A stretch of DNA of 64,000 nucleotides from Methylocystis silviterrae (GCF_013350005.1 NZ_JABVWW010000007.1:129501-193500); one strand, 5' to 3'; shown: positions 17,380 through 26,150, numbered from the stretch's first letter. A program made the numbers and translations. The notes: generated by a model not told the origin, from the letters alone.

Positions 17380-18437
17380 GTTTTGGAGCGCTGAAGCAGA
17401 CAAGCGTCGCCGTAGGAATAAAAGCGATAGCCGCTTTCGATGGCATGCGCATAGGCGGCCTTCATGCGCTCAAGGCCGGCAAACGCCGCGACCAGCATAA
17501 ACAGCGTCGAACGCGGGAGATGGAAATTGGTGAGCAGCATGTCCACGGCGCGGAAATGATAGCCGGGCGTAATGAAGATCCGCGTGCGCGCGGCATAAGG
17601 CGCAAGCCGTCCGGCGTCGTCCGCGGCGCTTTCGAGCACGCGCAACGCCGTCGTGCCGACGGCGACGATGCGTCCGCCTCCCGCCCGCACATCGTTCAGC
17701 GCCTGCGCCGTTTCAGCGTCAAGCCGCGCGAATTCCTCGTGCATCCTGTGCAGGTCCGTGTCATCCGCCTTCACGGGAAGAAAGGTGCCGGCGCCCACAT
17801 GCAGCGTCACGCGATAAAGATGAACGCCCCGCGCTTCGATCGCAGCGAGCAGCTGCGGCGTAAAATGCAGGCCCGCCGTGGGCGCGGCGACCGCTCCCGC
17901 TTCGCGCGCAAAGATCGTCTGATAGTCACTTTCGTCACGCGCGTCGGCCGAGCGCTTGCCGGCAATATAGGCCGGCAGGGGCATGACGCCCGCCTGCTCT
18001 ATCGCGATATCCAGAGCGGGTCCGCGAAGCTCGAAAGCGAGCGTGATTTCGCCGTCCTCTCCCTTTGCTTCGACGCGAGCGTCGATCTCGCCCCCATGGC
18101 CCATAAAGCTTATGCGATCGCCGATCGCGAGCTTCTTTGCCGGGCGCATCAGCGCGCGCCAGCGGGAAGCGTCCAGCCGTTCGATCAGCGTCGCTTCGAC
18201 ATTGGCGCTCAACGCGCCGCGAAAGCGCCGACCGGAAAGCCGCGCGTGAATGACGCGCGAATCATTGACGACGAGCGCGTCTCCCGGACGAAGGTAATTC
18301 GGCAGATCGCGAACAATCCTGTCCTCGAAAGGCCCGCCCGACGGGACGACGAGCATACGGGCGCTGTCGCGAGGATCGGCGGGCCGAAGTGCGATTCTGT
18401 CTTGCGGGAGGTTGAAGTCGAAAAGGTCGACGCGCAT
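17376..18437 (-). CDS. queA: S-adenosylmethionine:tRNA ribosyltransferase-isomerase
   Basis: Adds the ribosyl moiety of SAM to preQ1-tRNA to make epoxyqueuosine, the step after Tgt. The 353-residue protein is full length: [48 protein letters not shown] (substrate pocket), [12 protein letters not shown] and [18 protein letters not shown]. It is first in the operon with the small protein and tgt. A divergent or shared promoter would lie in the 94 bp before the PRC-barrel gene's 3' end. Confidence 0.95.
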   Translation of the reverse strand: MRVDLFDFNLPQDRIALRPADPRDSARMLVVPSGGPFEDRIVRDLPNYLRPGDALVVNDSRVIHARLSGRRFRGALSANVEATLIERLDASRWRALMRPAKKLAIGDRISFMGHGGEIDARVEAKGEDGEITLAFELRGPALDIAIEQAGVMPLPAYIAGKRSADARDESDYQTIFAREAGAVAAPTAGLHFTPQLLAAIEARGVHLYRVTLHVGAGTFLPVKADDTDLHRMHEEFARLDAETAQALNDVRAGGGRIVAVGTTALRVLESAADDAGRLAPYAARTRIFITPGYHFRAVDMLLTNFHLPRSTLFMLVAAFAGLERMKAAYAHAIESGYRFYSYGDACLLQRSKT

Positions 18438-18531
18438 GCGGAGCTTGCAAAAACCATAAGCTCCGTCAGGTCAAGTACGCCAGAACGGTTGGCGGCGCCG
18501 ATTGTCGACCAACCGGCGCCGCGGCGAGAGC

Positions 18532-19233
18532 TTATTGGTAGGAGCCGACGCGTCGGCGACGCTCGTCGAACCGGAACTCCGGAGCGTTCCGCAGATCGTC
18601 GCGAGTCGTGTTCACAATCGCTTCGATGTCGCCATCTTGGTTCCTCGAAACGACCATTGATGTCGGGTCAATTGCGATATGGCGCTCGCCGGTGCCGAGG
18701 AAACCGCCGACGCTGACGATGACCGCACGCACGTTTCTATTGTTGTCGAAGATGACGTCTTCGATCTCGCCCACGTTATCATTCTGAAGATTGCGGACGT
18801 CGCTGCCGATCAGCTGAGACATGCGCATATCGGTGGGGCCGAGCCTGTAAAAAATTACGCGGGCGGAGCCGAGCTGCTCCAGTTCGCGCATTTCAGCTGC
18901 GGATCTCCCTTTCGTCGTCCGCCGATCCATGCCCGTCCGGTCCATGCCTGACTGGCTATCCTGATCGCGCATCCGTTCCCGCGCTGCGCTGCCTCGCCAA
19001 GTCGGCGAGGGGTCGTCGTCGCGGCCCATCTCCCGCCAGCCGCCGCCAGATCTCGTATCCTCCATATCCTTGGCTGGTTGGCCTTGTTTCTCCTGCCACT
19101 GATTGCTGCTGCGAGACTGAGTTTGACTTTTGCTCGAGCTCGCGCCCGTGCGATCGCGCCCTGCATTCGCTGTCACGCCGGCGGAAAGCGCGATCGCCGC
19201 GACTGTAGCGATCAACAACTTGAGCGATTTCAT
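18532..19233 (-). CDS. secreted/periplasmic PRC-barrel domain protein
   Basis: A 233-residue protein with a signal peptide (MKSLKLLIATVAAIALSAGV, cleaved after ANA near residue 24), a Ser/Gln/Arg/Asp-rich low-complexity region (about 25-115) and a C-terminal PRC-barrel: MSQLIGSDVRNLQNDNVGEI, EDVIFDNNRNVRAVIVSVGG and RHIAIDPTSMVV. PRC-barrels bind RNA, photosystem or envelope partners; the alphaproteobacterial periplasmic type is often envelope-stress linked, with unknown function. The ATG at 19233 is chosen for the signal peptide. It is transcribed towards queA. Confidence 0.8.
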   Translation of the reverse strand: MKSLKLLIATVAAIALSAGVTANAGRDRTGASSSKSQTQSRSSNQWQEKQGQPAKDMEDTRSGGGWREMGRDDDPSPTWRGSAARERMRDQDSQSGMDRTGMDRRTTKGRSAAEMRELEQLGSARVIFYRLGPTDMRMSQLIGSDVRNLQNDNVGEIEDVIFDNNRNVRAVIVSVGGFLGTGERHIAIDPTSMVVSRNQDGDIEAIVNTTRDDLRNAPEFRFDERRRRVGSYQ

Positions 19234-19396
19234 CGGATACTCTCCACTGTTCCGCTCGCCCGTCGGCGAGCGATACTTTGCAACCAGCGTCTGGAGAGAT
19301 AGTTCCGAATCCTGCGTCGAACTCAGGACTTTACTGCACATGCGCCCAAGGCCGGGGCGCATGCTTGACCAAGGAGTTCATTCTCGCGTCAGTCGA

Positions 19397-19852
19397 TCAG
19401 CCCAACGTGGCCTTGACGATCTTGTCGGGATCTTTCACCGGCTCGCCGCGCTTGATCTTATCGACATTCTCCATGCCGGAGACCACTTCGCCCCAGACCG
19501 TGTATTTATTGTCAAGGAAGCGCGCGTCATCGAAGCAGATGAAGAACTGCGAATTGGCGCTGTCTGGGCTTTGCGCGCGGGCCATCGAGCAGGTGCCGCG
19601 CACATGCGGCGTGCTGTTGAACTCGGCCTTGAGGTCTGGATATTGCGATCCGCCCGTGCCCGTGCCGCGCGGGCAGCCCGTCTGAGCCATGAAGCCGTCA
19701 ATCACGCGATGAAAGACGATGCCGTCGTAGAATCCTTCCGAGACGAGCTTCTTGATATGCGCGACATGATTGGGCGCGAGGTCTGAACGAAATTTGATGA
19801 CGACCGGTCCCTTCGTCGTCTCAAGCGTCATGGTGTCGGCGGCTTCGGTCAT
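19397..19852 (-). CDS. ppiB: cytosolic peptidyl-prolyl cis-trans isomerase (cyclophilin)
   Basis: A 151-residue cyclophilin that speeds proline isomerisation during folding. Core motifs are FYDGIVFHRVIDGFMAQTGC (catalytic Arg and Phe), GTGGSQYPDLKAEF, GTCSMARAQSPDSANSQFFI and VWGEVVSGMENVDKI. There is no signal peptide, so it is the cytosolic paralogue of the exported cyclophilin just upstream. The ATG at 19852 has AAGGA seven nt upstream; the ATG at 19858 is too close to that site. Confidence 0.93.
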   Translation of the reverse strand: MTEAADTMTLETTKGPVVIKFRSDLAPNHVAHIKKLVSEGFYDGIVFHRVIDGFMAQTGCPRGTGTGGSQYPDLKAEFNSTPHVRGTCSMARAQSPDSANSQFFICFDDARFLDNKYTVWGEVVSGMENVDKIKRGEPVKDPDKIVKATLG

Positions 19853-19894
19853 TATCATTTCCTTTGATTTTTGCAGGCGTAGCAGCTCTTCAAC

Positions 19895-20446
19895 TCAGCT
19901 CTCGTCGCCAGCGACGCGCATCTTGATGATCTTATCCGGATTATCGACCATGCCATTATTGGACTTCGAACCCTTCTTGATCTTGTCGACGACGTCCATG
20001 CCGGAGACCACCTCGCCGAACACGGTGTATTTGCCGTTGAGCTGCGGCGCGTCCGCGTAGACGATGAAGAACTGCGAATTGGCCGAGTCATTGTCGCCCG
20101 GCTGACGCGCCATTCCGAGGACGCCGCGCTTGAACGGCGTATTCGAGAACTCCGCCTTAAGATCGAGATAGCGGGAGCCGCTCATGCCCGTCCCGGTGGG
20201 ATCGCCGGCCTGAGCCATGAAACCGTCGATGACGCGATGGAACGCAATGCCATCGTAGAAATGCTCTTTCGCGAGCTTCTCAATGCGCTCGACATGTTTG
20301 GGCGCGAGATCAGGCCGCAGCTTGATGGTGACGCGGCCGTCTTTTGTGTCGAGGTAGAGTGTGTGGTCATCGGCCGCGCTGGCAGGCATGGCGCTCAGCG
20401 CGGCGGCGGCCGCAGCGGCAAGGATGAGACGGCGCGTGAATTTCAT
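19895..20446 (-). CDS. exported peptidyl-prolyl cis-trans isomerase (cyclophilin)
   Basis: A 183-residue cyclophilin with a signal peptide (MKFTRRLILAAAAAAALSAM then PASAA, cleaved near residue 24), hence periplasmic. Catalytic core: FYDGIAFHRVIDGFMAQAGD, GTGMSGSRYLDLKAEF, GVLGMARQPGDNDSANSQFF and VFGEVVSGMDVVDKI. GGGAGG lies 4 nt before the ATG. It follows coaD by 9 bp and precedes ppiB by 42 bp, making a coaD-ppi-ppiB transcript likely. Confidence 0.93.
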   Translation of the reverse strand: MKFTRRLILAAAAAAALSAMPASAADDHTLYLDTKDGRVTIKLRPDLAPKHVERIEKLAKEHFYDGIAFHRVIDGFMAQAGDPTGTGMSGSRYLDLKAEFSNTPFKRGVLGMARQPGDNDSANSQFFIVYADAPQLNGKYTVFGEVVSGMDVVDKIKKGSKSNNGMVDNPDKIIKMRVAGDES

Positions 20447-20455
20447 GAAGCCTCC

Positions 20456-20980
20456 CTATGTGTTGCCGCGCCTTTTGACGGCGCGTTCAAGTGCGGCGAC
20501 GGCGGCGGCCGGCGCAAAGGCCGACACGTCCCCGCCAAGCGCCGCGATCTGGCGCACGAAGGTTCCGCTAACATGGCGTAGCCCTGGCGAAGCAGGCAGG
20601 AAAATCGTGCGAATGTCGGGCGCAAGCGTCCCGTTCATCCCCGCCATCTGCATCTCATAGTCGAAATCGGCGCTATCGCGCAAACCGCGGAGAATGGCGC
20701 AGGCGCCGTGCTGGCGCGCGGCCTCGACGACGAGTCCGTCAAAGCCCGCGACCTCGAAGCCGCAAGACGCGCCCAGCCCGGCGCAGGCGTCGCGAATGAC
20801 CGCCGCGCGCTCGTCGAAAGAGAGCCACGGTTTCTTGCCGTGGTGCACGCCGATCGCCACGACGATCCTGTCAAACAGCGCCCCGCCCTGCGCCATCACG
20901 TCGAGATGGCCAAAGGTCAAGGGGTCGAACGTGCCGGGGTAGAGGGCCGTCCGCGCGGTGGTGGCAGAGGTGGCGGTCAT
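20456..20980 (-). CDS. coaD: phosphopantetheine adenylyltransferase
   Basis: Makes dephospho-CoA from 4'-phosphopantetheine and ATP. The 174 residues show ALYPGTFDPLTFGHLDVMAQ with the T/HxGH-type nucleotide site, AIGVHHGKKPWLSFDER, ILRGLRDSADFDYEMQMAGM and the C-terminal RHVSGTFVRQIAALGGDVS. The ATG at 20980 puts nine residues (MTATSATTA) before the core. It leads the coaD-cyclophilin cluster. Confidence 0.94.
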   Translation of the reverse strand: MTATSATTARTALYPGTFDPLTFGHLDVMAQGGALFDRIVVAIGVHHGKKPWLSFDERAAVIRDACAGLGASCGFEVAGFDGLVVEAARQHGACAILRGLRDSADFDYEMQMAGMNGTLAPDIRTIFLPASPGLRHVSGTFVRQIAALGGDVSAFAPAAAVAALERAVKRRGNT

Positions 20981-21187
20981 CGCAGCGGTATAGGAGATTT
21001 TGCGCGGCTTCGCGAGACGGTGAGCGCCTTCGCCAATCCGACGGCCTGCCAAAAGCCGGCGTCCGGTCGGCAACGCGTCGCGCAGGCGTTGCTTTTCGCC
21101 GAGGTCCGCCCTCCTGCGTTGCGAACGGAGCCCTACAATAGGTCAGCGTATCCGGCCAAGGGTCGGACGCCTGCGACGGAGGCTCTA

Positions 21188-21511
21188 ATGGGACTGTTGG
21201 ATTTTTTGACCGGAAAAGGCAAACCGGGGCCTGCCCCAGACGCGCTCAAGAAGACGGCCGACGCCACCCCTAAGGCTGATGAGAGGCCCGGCGCGGCCGC
21301 GTCCGAAACTTTCTATGTCGTGAAGCCAGGCGACACGCTGTGGAAGATCGCGGAAGCGCATTATGGCGCCGGCAAGGGCGCCAAATATATGGAGATCTTC
21401 GAAGCCAATCGCCCGATGCTGACAGATCCTGATAAAATTCAGCCCGGCCAGCGCCTGCGCATTCCGCACGGCTCGACCGGCCCCAGCGGCGAAGTCGCCG
21501 GCACGCATTAG
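21188..21511 (+). CDS. small LysM-domain protein
   Basis: A 107-residue protein: MGLLDFLTGKGKPGPAPDA, a polar linker, then one LysM domain (about 45-97) with FYVVKPGDTLWKIAEAHYG and IQPGQRLRIPHG. It resembles the LysM half of Kbp/YgaU, the cytosolic potassium-binding protein, but lacks the BON domain. No signal peptide is present, although LysM normally binds peptidoglycan. It is divergent from coaD. Confidence 0.85.
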   Translation: MGLLDFLTGKGKPGPAPDALKKTADATPKADERPGAAASETFYVVKPGDTLWKIAEAHYGAGKGAKYMEIFEANRPMLTDPDKIQPGQRLRIPHGSTGPSGEVAGTH

Positions 21512-21546
21512 TCGGCGGTAAAGGCGAAGGCGAGAGTGATGTGAAA

Positions 21547-22143
21547 TTAGGCCTTCGTGGCTTCGAAGGCTGGGACGGCGCACGCAAATTTTTCGAGCCA
21601 GGCGACAAGGCGCGGGTGATTCTCCCGCCATGCGCCCGCGAAACGCAGGTCGAGATAGCCGAGCGCACAAGCGACTGCGATATGGCCGATGTCAATCGAG
21701 CCGGCCGGCGGAACTGCGCCGAGCACAGCGAGCGCCCGGTCGATCTTACCTTGCTGAAGCGCGATCGCTTCGTCGTAACGCAAGGCTTCTGGGCGATTGA
21801 ACGTTTCGTAGCGGATCAATAGAGCGGCGTCATTGATCCCGTCGCCGAGCGCTTGCAGCCGCAAGGCCGCGAAGCGGGCCGTCGCCTCGGTTGGAATGAT
21901 CCGCCCGCCGCCGGCGAGATGATCCAGATATTCGGCGATGACCCGACTGTCATACAGCGACGAGCCGTCCTCCAAAACCAAAGTCGGGATTTTGCCGAGC
22001 GGGTTTTGACGACGCAGACTGTCGGCGGGATCGGCCGCATTTGCGGTCGTGATTTCGATCCCATCCGACAAGCCGAGCACGTCGGCGGCGATGCGGATCT
22101 TCCTAGCGTAGGGCGAAGCGGGAGAATAACGCAAGATGAGCAT
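21547..22143 (-). CDS. glutathione S-transferase family protein
   Basis: A 198-residue GST: MLILRYSPASPYARKIRIAA with the Ser-Pro-Tyr-Ala-Arg active-site motif, NPLGKIPTLVLEDGSSLYDS (cis-Pro and gamma-Glu site), IAEYLDHLAGGGRIIP, and a helical C-terminal domain with SIDIGHIAVACALGYLDLRF. It falls in the group annotated as YibF/beta-like. The ATG at 22143 is chosen to place the thioredoxin strand at residue 2. The physiological substrate is unknown. Confidence 0.87.
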   Translation of the reverse strand: MLILRYSPASPYARKIRIAADVLGLSDGIEITTANAADPADSLRRQNPLGKIPTLVLEDGSSLYDSRVIAEYLDHLAGGGRIIPTEATARFAALRLQALGDGINDAALLIRYETFNRPEALRYDEAIALQQGKIDRALAVLGAVPPAGSIDIGHIAVACALGYLDLRFAGAWRENHPRLVAWLEKFACAVPAFEATKA

Positions 22144-22313
22144 GGCCGCTCCTACCATCCGATTACGAAACCAACAACGGCGTTATGGGGACCGTCAACC
22201 TTTGGGGCCTCCGCCGGATGGACTTGATAAGCGCGCATATTGGTCCAGATGTCGAAAGACCGACATGCATGACGGCGCAGTGATTTGAGTCGTTCTAGCA
22301 GGGAGAGGTTAAG

Positions 22314-22559
22314 ATGGAACGCCGCACCTTTATTACGGCGCTGCTCGCCGGCTTTGGCGCGACTGTCGTCGTCTCACAAGCGCAGGCGCTTTCTGGGCTG
22401 GCGCCGCTGCAAGATGGGATGGCTCCCGCGCAGCCCGAGTTCGGCGTCGCCACGCCTGAAGACATGCAGAACGCAAAGATCGAAAAAAGCTGGTGGCGCC
22501 GTCGCTGGGGTTGGCGAAGGCGGCGTTGGCGTCGTCGTTGGTGGCGCCGCCGCAGGTGA
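22314..22559 (+). CDS. 81-residue exported mini-protein with Trp/Arg-rich tail
   Basis: Not a characterised family. A Tat-like signal (ERRTF, then ITALLAGFGATVVVSQAQA) is followed by a short Pro/Ala region and a tail of about 24 residues made almost only of Trp and Arg (from KSWWRRRWGW through RRRRWRRRWWRRRR). The net charge of the tail is extreme. GGGAGAGG 5 nt upstream of the ATG makes it a well-supported gene. The tail resembles Trp/Arg antimicrobial peptides or nucleic-acid/lipid-binding tails; similar short proteins ending in WR tracts occur as hypotheticals in other Hyphomicrobiales (recollection, unchecked). It stands alone between a GST and rlmJ. Confidence 0.75.
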   Translation: MERRTFITALLAGFGATVVVSQAQALSGLAPLQDGMAPAQPEFGVATPEDMQNAKIEKSWWRRRWGWRRRRWRRRWWRRRR

Positions 22560-22591
22560 GCGCGACAGTACGCTCCTTAGTTCGAACTACT

Positions 22592-22623
22592 CTTCCGAGG
22601 CCGGCCAAGGTCGGACTCGGAAG
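22592..22623. terminator. inverted repeat between convergent genes, possible terminator
   Basis: CTTCCGAG (22592-22599) pairs with CTCGGAAG (22616-22623), with further pairing CCG/CGG inside. It lies between the Trp/Arg mini-protein and rlmJ, which converge. There is no clear T tract, so intrinsic termination is uncertain. Confidence 0.4.
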
Positions 22624-22633
22624 CTTGATCAGG

Positions 22634-23479
22634 TCATTCACCTGCGAGCCAGGCAATCTCGTAGCCCGCGCCTTCGCCCTGCGCCATCCGTGCAGCGAGG
22701 AAGGAAAGGATAATTCGCGCTTCTTCTTCGAACACGAAGGGCGGATTGACGACCGCCATTCCGCAGCTGCGTAATCCCGCTCCGTCTCCGCCAATGCTCA
22801 ATGAAAGCTGCAGGATGCGCCGTATGCGGCTTTCCCTCAGCCTATTATGCAATTTTCGAATGTCGCGATCGCTCTTCGAGGGATGCCACAAGGCGTAAAT
22901 GCCGGAACTCCATTTCGCATATGATTTACTAAAGGCGTCGAATGCGGCTTCGAACTCGTCCTCGCGCTCGAAAGGCGGATCAATCAACGCGAGCCCACGC
23001 CGCTCCTTCGGCGGAACATAAGCGCCAAGCCCCACATAACCGTCGATATGAATCGCCTTAATGCGCTCGTCGCGCGAGAACCGGCGACGCAGCGCCGCGA
23101 AGGCGTCGGGCCGCAGCTCGCAGAAAATCGCGCGGTCCTGCGGGCGCATCAATTTCTGCGCGATCGACGGCGAACCTGGGTAGAGCGCGGGCTTTCCCTC
23201 GTAATCGCGCGGCCCGAGACAATCGATGTAGGGCGCAAGCAGCGTGCGAACGTCCGCACTCGCGCCGGAGAGATCAGCGAGACGTCCAACGCCGCCGCGC
23301 CACTCGAGCGTGCGCTCCGCCTCCTCCGCTGAAAGATCATAGGCGCCCTCTCCTGCGTGCGTATCGATCACGCGAAACGGCGTCTCCTTGCGCCTCAGAT
23401 AGACCAAGAGGCGCACCAGCAGCGCATGTTTGAAGACGTCGGCGAAATTGCCGGCGTGAAACCCGTGGCGATAGTTCAT
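22634..23479 (-). CDS. rlmJ: 23S rRNA (adenine2030-N6)-methyltransferase
   Basis: N6-methylates A2030 of 23S rRNA. The 281-residue protein starts MNYRHGFHAGNFADVFKHAL, the family hallmark, then FRVIDTHAGEGAYDLSAEEA (SAM site), PGSPSIAQKLMRPQDRAIFC, and the catalytic LALIDPPFERED (DPPF) and GMAVVNPPF at the C-terminus. It begins 5 bp after the RNase T2 gene stops and is probably co-transcribed with it. Confidence 0.94.
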   Translation of the reverse strand: MNYRHGFHAGNFADVFKHALLVRLLVYLRRKETPFRVIDTHAGEGAYDLSAEEAERTLEWRGGVGRLADLSGASADVRTLLAPYIDCLGPRDYEGKPALYPGSPSIAQKLMRPQDRAIFCELRPDAFAALRRRFSRDERIKAIHIDGYVGLGAYVPPKERRGLALIDPPFEREDEFEAAFDAFSKSYAKWSSGIYALWHPSKSDRDIRKLHNRLRESRIRRILQLSLSIGGDGAGLRSCGMAVVNPPFVFEEEARIILSFLAARMAQGEGAGYEIAWLAGE

Positions 23480-23484
23480 ATGCG

Positions 23485-24192
23485 CTACAGCGGCGCGGGC
23501 GCGCTGATTTCTCGAACGTGGCAACCGCGCTGCGCAACGGCAGGACAGGCGCGAAACTCGCGCAGGTCCTTGGACAGGCAGATGCGCACGCCGTCCATAA
23601 CGCCCCGCCGGCACGACACCGCCATCATGCCGGGCCGCAACCGTGGATTGGCTTCGTAGAAGGCGCGCTCGACGTCGATCGGCGTAAAGGTCTGGTCCCG
23701 CATGGGTTTGACGAAAAGCGCCGGGATGGCCACGGCGGCGTGGGCGCGCGCCACATCGGCGAAATAGTCGCTCGGGCTTTTGCCGCTGCAGACTCCATGC
23801 TTGCGCCACTCGTAGCGCGCCAGCCGCTCGTCGGGAAACAAGCCCGCCGCTTTTTCGATCGCGACGCGCGATGGAGAGCGCGCGCCCGGACATTCGCTCG
23901 TGACGCCGCTTTCATATTGCGGCCAGAGCCCGTGAACGACGAAGCCGAGTCCCTTTCCCGGCTCGCATTGGTCGCGCGCGCCCGCGACGCTTTCGCAGAA
24001 GCCGGGCGACCAGCTGAGCGCCAGCACGTAAAAGTCGAAATCGCGCGCCGCGCCGGCCCGCGAGGCCGCGCGATTCGCGCAGTCCTCCGCCGAGCAGTCG
24101 CCTTCTTTCGCGATAGCGCCCAAAAATCCGCCCGACGCCACCGCGCCGACCAGTAACGCCCATGCGGCGCAACGAACGAAAACTCTTCTCAT
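23485..24192 (-). CDS. secreted ribonuclease T2 family protein
   Basis: A 235-residue exported acid RNase. An N-terminal signal (MRRVFVRCAAWALLVGAVAS) is followed by FDFYVLALSWSPGFCE, then the two T2 active-site blocks: FVVHGLWPQYESG (CAS1 His) and RYEWRKHGVCSGKSPSDYF (CAS2 Glu, Lys, His). Several Cys would form the conserved disulfides. T2 enzymes degrade RNA in the periplasm for nutrient scavenging. The ATG at 24192 is preferred over an upstream TTG. It is the middle gene of a hypothetical-RNase T2-rlmJ cluster. Confidence 0.93.
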   Translation of the reverse strand: MRRVFVRCAAWALLVGAVASGGFLGAIAKEGDCSAEDCANRAASRAGAARDFDFYVLALSWSPGFCESVAGARDQCEPGKGLGFVVHGLWPQYESGVTSECPGARSPSRVAIEKAAGLFPDERLARYEWRKHGVCSGKSPSDYFADVARAHAAVAIPALFVKPMRDQTFTPIDVERAFYEANPRLRPGMMAVSCRRGVMDGVRICLSKDLREFRACPAVAQRGCHVREISAPAPL

Positions 24193-24219
24193 TTCAAACA
24201 ACTCTGCAAATAGGACGAG

Positions 24220-24696
24220 CTAAGGTCCGGCGGCTCGACAATTAGGACTGAAGGCATGATTACGGTCCAGCCCGACGACGCACCATGTCACGCCAGGTCC
24301 CGCGCCGATGAAGCCCAAGGATTCTCCGATATTATAGACGACCTCGCGTCTCACGCCGTCGTTAAAAAGCGCCAATGCGCGACAATAGCGACGGGGAATA
24401 TAGCTCAGGCCGTTGTTGCGGGCGCCGATGTCCTCGACGCCGTCAAAGGCCACAATGACCAGAGGCGAATTCCAGAACCAGGCTTCTCTTGCAGCAAAAC
24501 CCTTGACGACTTCGTTGAGAATCGTCGGATCGATGCAATAGGGCGTCAGTCCTGAGTAAGGCAGAATTCGAAATTCCGCCGGCGGGTTTTCCTCGCGCGC
24601 AGGCTGGGCGGCCGCCGTGGCCGCGGCAAGCGCGAAAAGCGCGGTCGCGGCGGCTCGCGTCCAAACTCCGCTAGACCCCCGGTTGCGGCGCCGCAT
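24220..24696 (-). CDS. exported protein of unknown function
   Basis: A 158-residue protein with a signal peptide (MRRRNRGSSGVWTRAAATAL, cleaved after AAAQ near residue 31). The mature part has YCIDPTILNEVVKGFAAREA, ARNNGLSYIPRRYCRALALF and SLGFIGAGPGVTWCVVGLDR, ending with PNCRAAGP. Four Cys suggest two disulfides in the periplasm. The Y-I-P-R-R-Y-C-R-A-x-A pattern recurs in alphaproteobacterial secreted hypotheticals, with no known activity. It precedes RNase T2 by 27 bp on the same strand. Confidence 0.72.
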   Translation of the reverse strand: MRRRNRGSSGVWTRAAATALFALAAATAAAQPAREENPPAEFRILPYSGLTPYCIDPTILNEVVKGFAAREAWFWNSPLVIVAFDGVEDIGARNNGLSYIPRRYCRALALFNDGVRREVVYNIGESLGFIGAGPGVTWCVVGLDRNHAFSPNCRAAGP

Positions 24697-24821
24697 CTCG
24701 CTTCTCCTGAATCCCGCCCAGTTGCTGACGATTGACGCCAAAACCGCTCCCTGCGTCAAGGCTATGCGCCACACATTAAGCGAAGAATCGCAGCAAGGAT
24801 GCCAAGGCGTTCGGGACGCGC

Positions 24822-24827
24822 TATAAT
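24822..24827 (+). promoter_or_regulatory. perfect TATAAT -10 box close to the SGNH gene start
   Basis: TATAAT ends 6 nt before the ATG at 24834, so a typical start site would fall at or next to the A of the ATG. No Shine-Dalgarno sequence and no good -35 box are visible. If used, the mRNA would be leaderless. Confidence 0.35.
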
Positions 24828-24833
24828 GGCTTC

Positions 24834-26150
24834 ATGTCTAGGAACGTTCAGACCCTGCGCCGCGTAATGGCGCTCTTCCTTGGCGCATTGTTGACGAGCG
24901 CGACGCCCGGCGCGTCCTTCGCGCAGGACCCCTTTACGGAATTCTTTGGCGGCATCTTTGGCGGCCATCCGCAGCATGGCTGGGGGCCTCGCGGCGAGCC
25001 GAGGGTGCGACGGATTATGCCGCACCGCGAGAATCGCGCCCCGACATACTGGCACGGCCAGACGGATAATCCGCGACGCGCGGCGAAGCGTACGGACGGC
25101 GCCACCACGGACCAGTCTCAGAACACGACCGTCACCCAGCCGACGTTCTTTGTCGCGACGATCGGCGACACTCTGGGACTGCTTCTCGCAAACGGACTGA
25201 AAGACGGGTTCTCGGATCGCCCAGACGTCGCCATCCTTCGAAAAGGCCGGGAAAGCAGCGGTCTTGTGCGCGAAGACTTCTACGATTGGCCCAAGGCGGC
25301 GAAAGAGATCGCCGCCGACCCGCAGAAGATCAATGTCGCCGTCGTCATGCTCGGCAGCAATGACCGTCAAGCGATCCAGCAGGGTCAAGAGTCAATCGAG
25401 CCGCTGTCGCCGCGATGGCGCGAAATCTACGCAGCGCGGGTCGACGCGGTGATTGCGGCTTTCAAGGAAAAGAATATTCCGGTCATTTGGGTCGGTCTGC
25501 CGGTCATGAAGAACGAGCGCCTGTCCGCCGACATGGCGCAGCTCAATGAGATCTTTAAGGCGCGCGCGGCCCACGCCAATATTCCCTATGTCGATCTCTG
25601 GGAGGCGATGACCGACGAACATGGGCAGTACAGCGCTTTCGGGCCGGACATCAACGGCCAGATCGTCAAGCTGCGCTCCGCGGACGGCGTGCACTTCACC
25701 GAAGCCGGCGCGCGCAGCGTCGCCCATTTCGTCGAAGGCGAGCTCAAGAAATATTACGACGCCTCTCGCCAGCAGGCTCCGGTCGCTGACGCGCCGGCGA
25801 CATCCCAACCTGACGCGCCGGGCGCGACTCCGTCACAGCAGCCAATAGCGGCGACCCCGGCGGACGGTCAGCCGATCGTATTCCGCTCGCCTGTCGGCGG
25901 GCCGTCGGCGGCGCCGAGCCTGCCCGAACGACCTGCCGTTGGGCCGACGCAGCAACTGACGGGCGCCGGAGCGGCGACAGAGCTCGCCAGGCGAACCCCG
26001 GCCGGCAAAGCGGCGACCGACGCAGGCACGCCCGCGCAGGCGCTCGCGCGACATGTTTTCATCGAGGGCGGGGACCAGAATCCACGCAGCAACCGCGCCG
26101 ACGACTACAGCTGGCGCCCGGCGGCAAACGCACCTTCTCAGCCGCGCTAA
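24834..26150 (+). CDS. exported SGNH/GDSL-like hydrolase (DUF459 family)
   Basis: A 438-residue envelope protein. The signal peptide MSRNVQTLRRVMALFLGALL ends near ASFAQ (residue 31). The SGNH domain (about 105-310) shows VATIGDTLGLLLANGL (block I, with Thr where Ser is usual after GD), MLGSNDRQAI (block III) and DGVHFTEAGARSVAHF (block V Asp-x-x-His). Residues 315-438 are Pro/Ala/Thr-rich and probably span the wall. DUF459 proteins are tied to cell-surface polysaccharide or peptidoglycan modification in rhizobia. The Ser-to-Thr change in block I may alter or abolish esterase activity. The L,D-transpeptidase follows 82 bp later. Confidence 0.82.
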   Translation: MSRNVQTLRRVMALFLGALLTSATPGASFAQDPFTEFFGGIFGGHPQHGWGPRGEPRVRRIMPHRENRAPTYWHGQTDNPRRAAKRTDGATTDQSQNTTVTQPTFFVATIGDTLGLLLANGLKDGFSDRPDVAILRKGRESSGLVREDFYDWPKAAKEIAADPQKINVAVVMLGSNDRQAIQQGQESIEPLSPRWREIYAARVDAVIAAFKEKNIPVIWVGLPVMKNERLSADMAQLNEIFKARAAHANIPYVDLWEAMTDEHGQYSAFGPDINGQIVKLRSADGVHFTEAGARSVAHFVEGELKKYYDASRQQAPVADAPATSQPDAPGATPSQQPIAATPADGQPIVFRSPVGGPSAAPSLPERPAVGPTQQLTGAGAATELARRTPAGKAATDAGTPAQALARHVFIEGGDQNPRSNRADDYSWRPAANAPSQPR

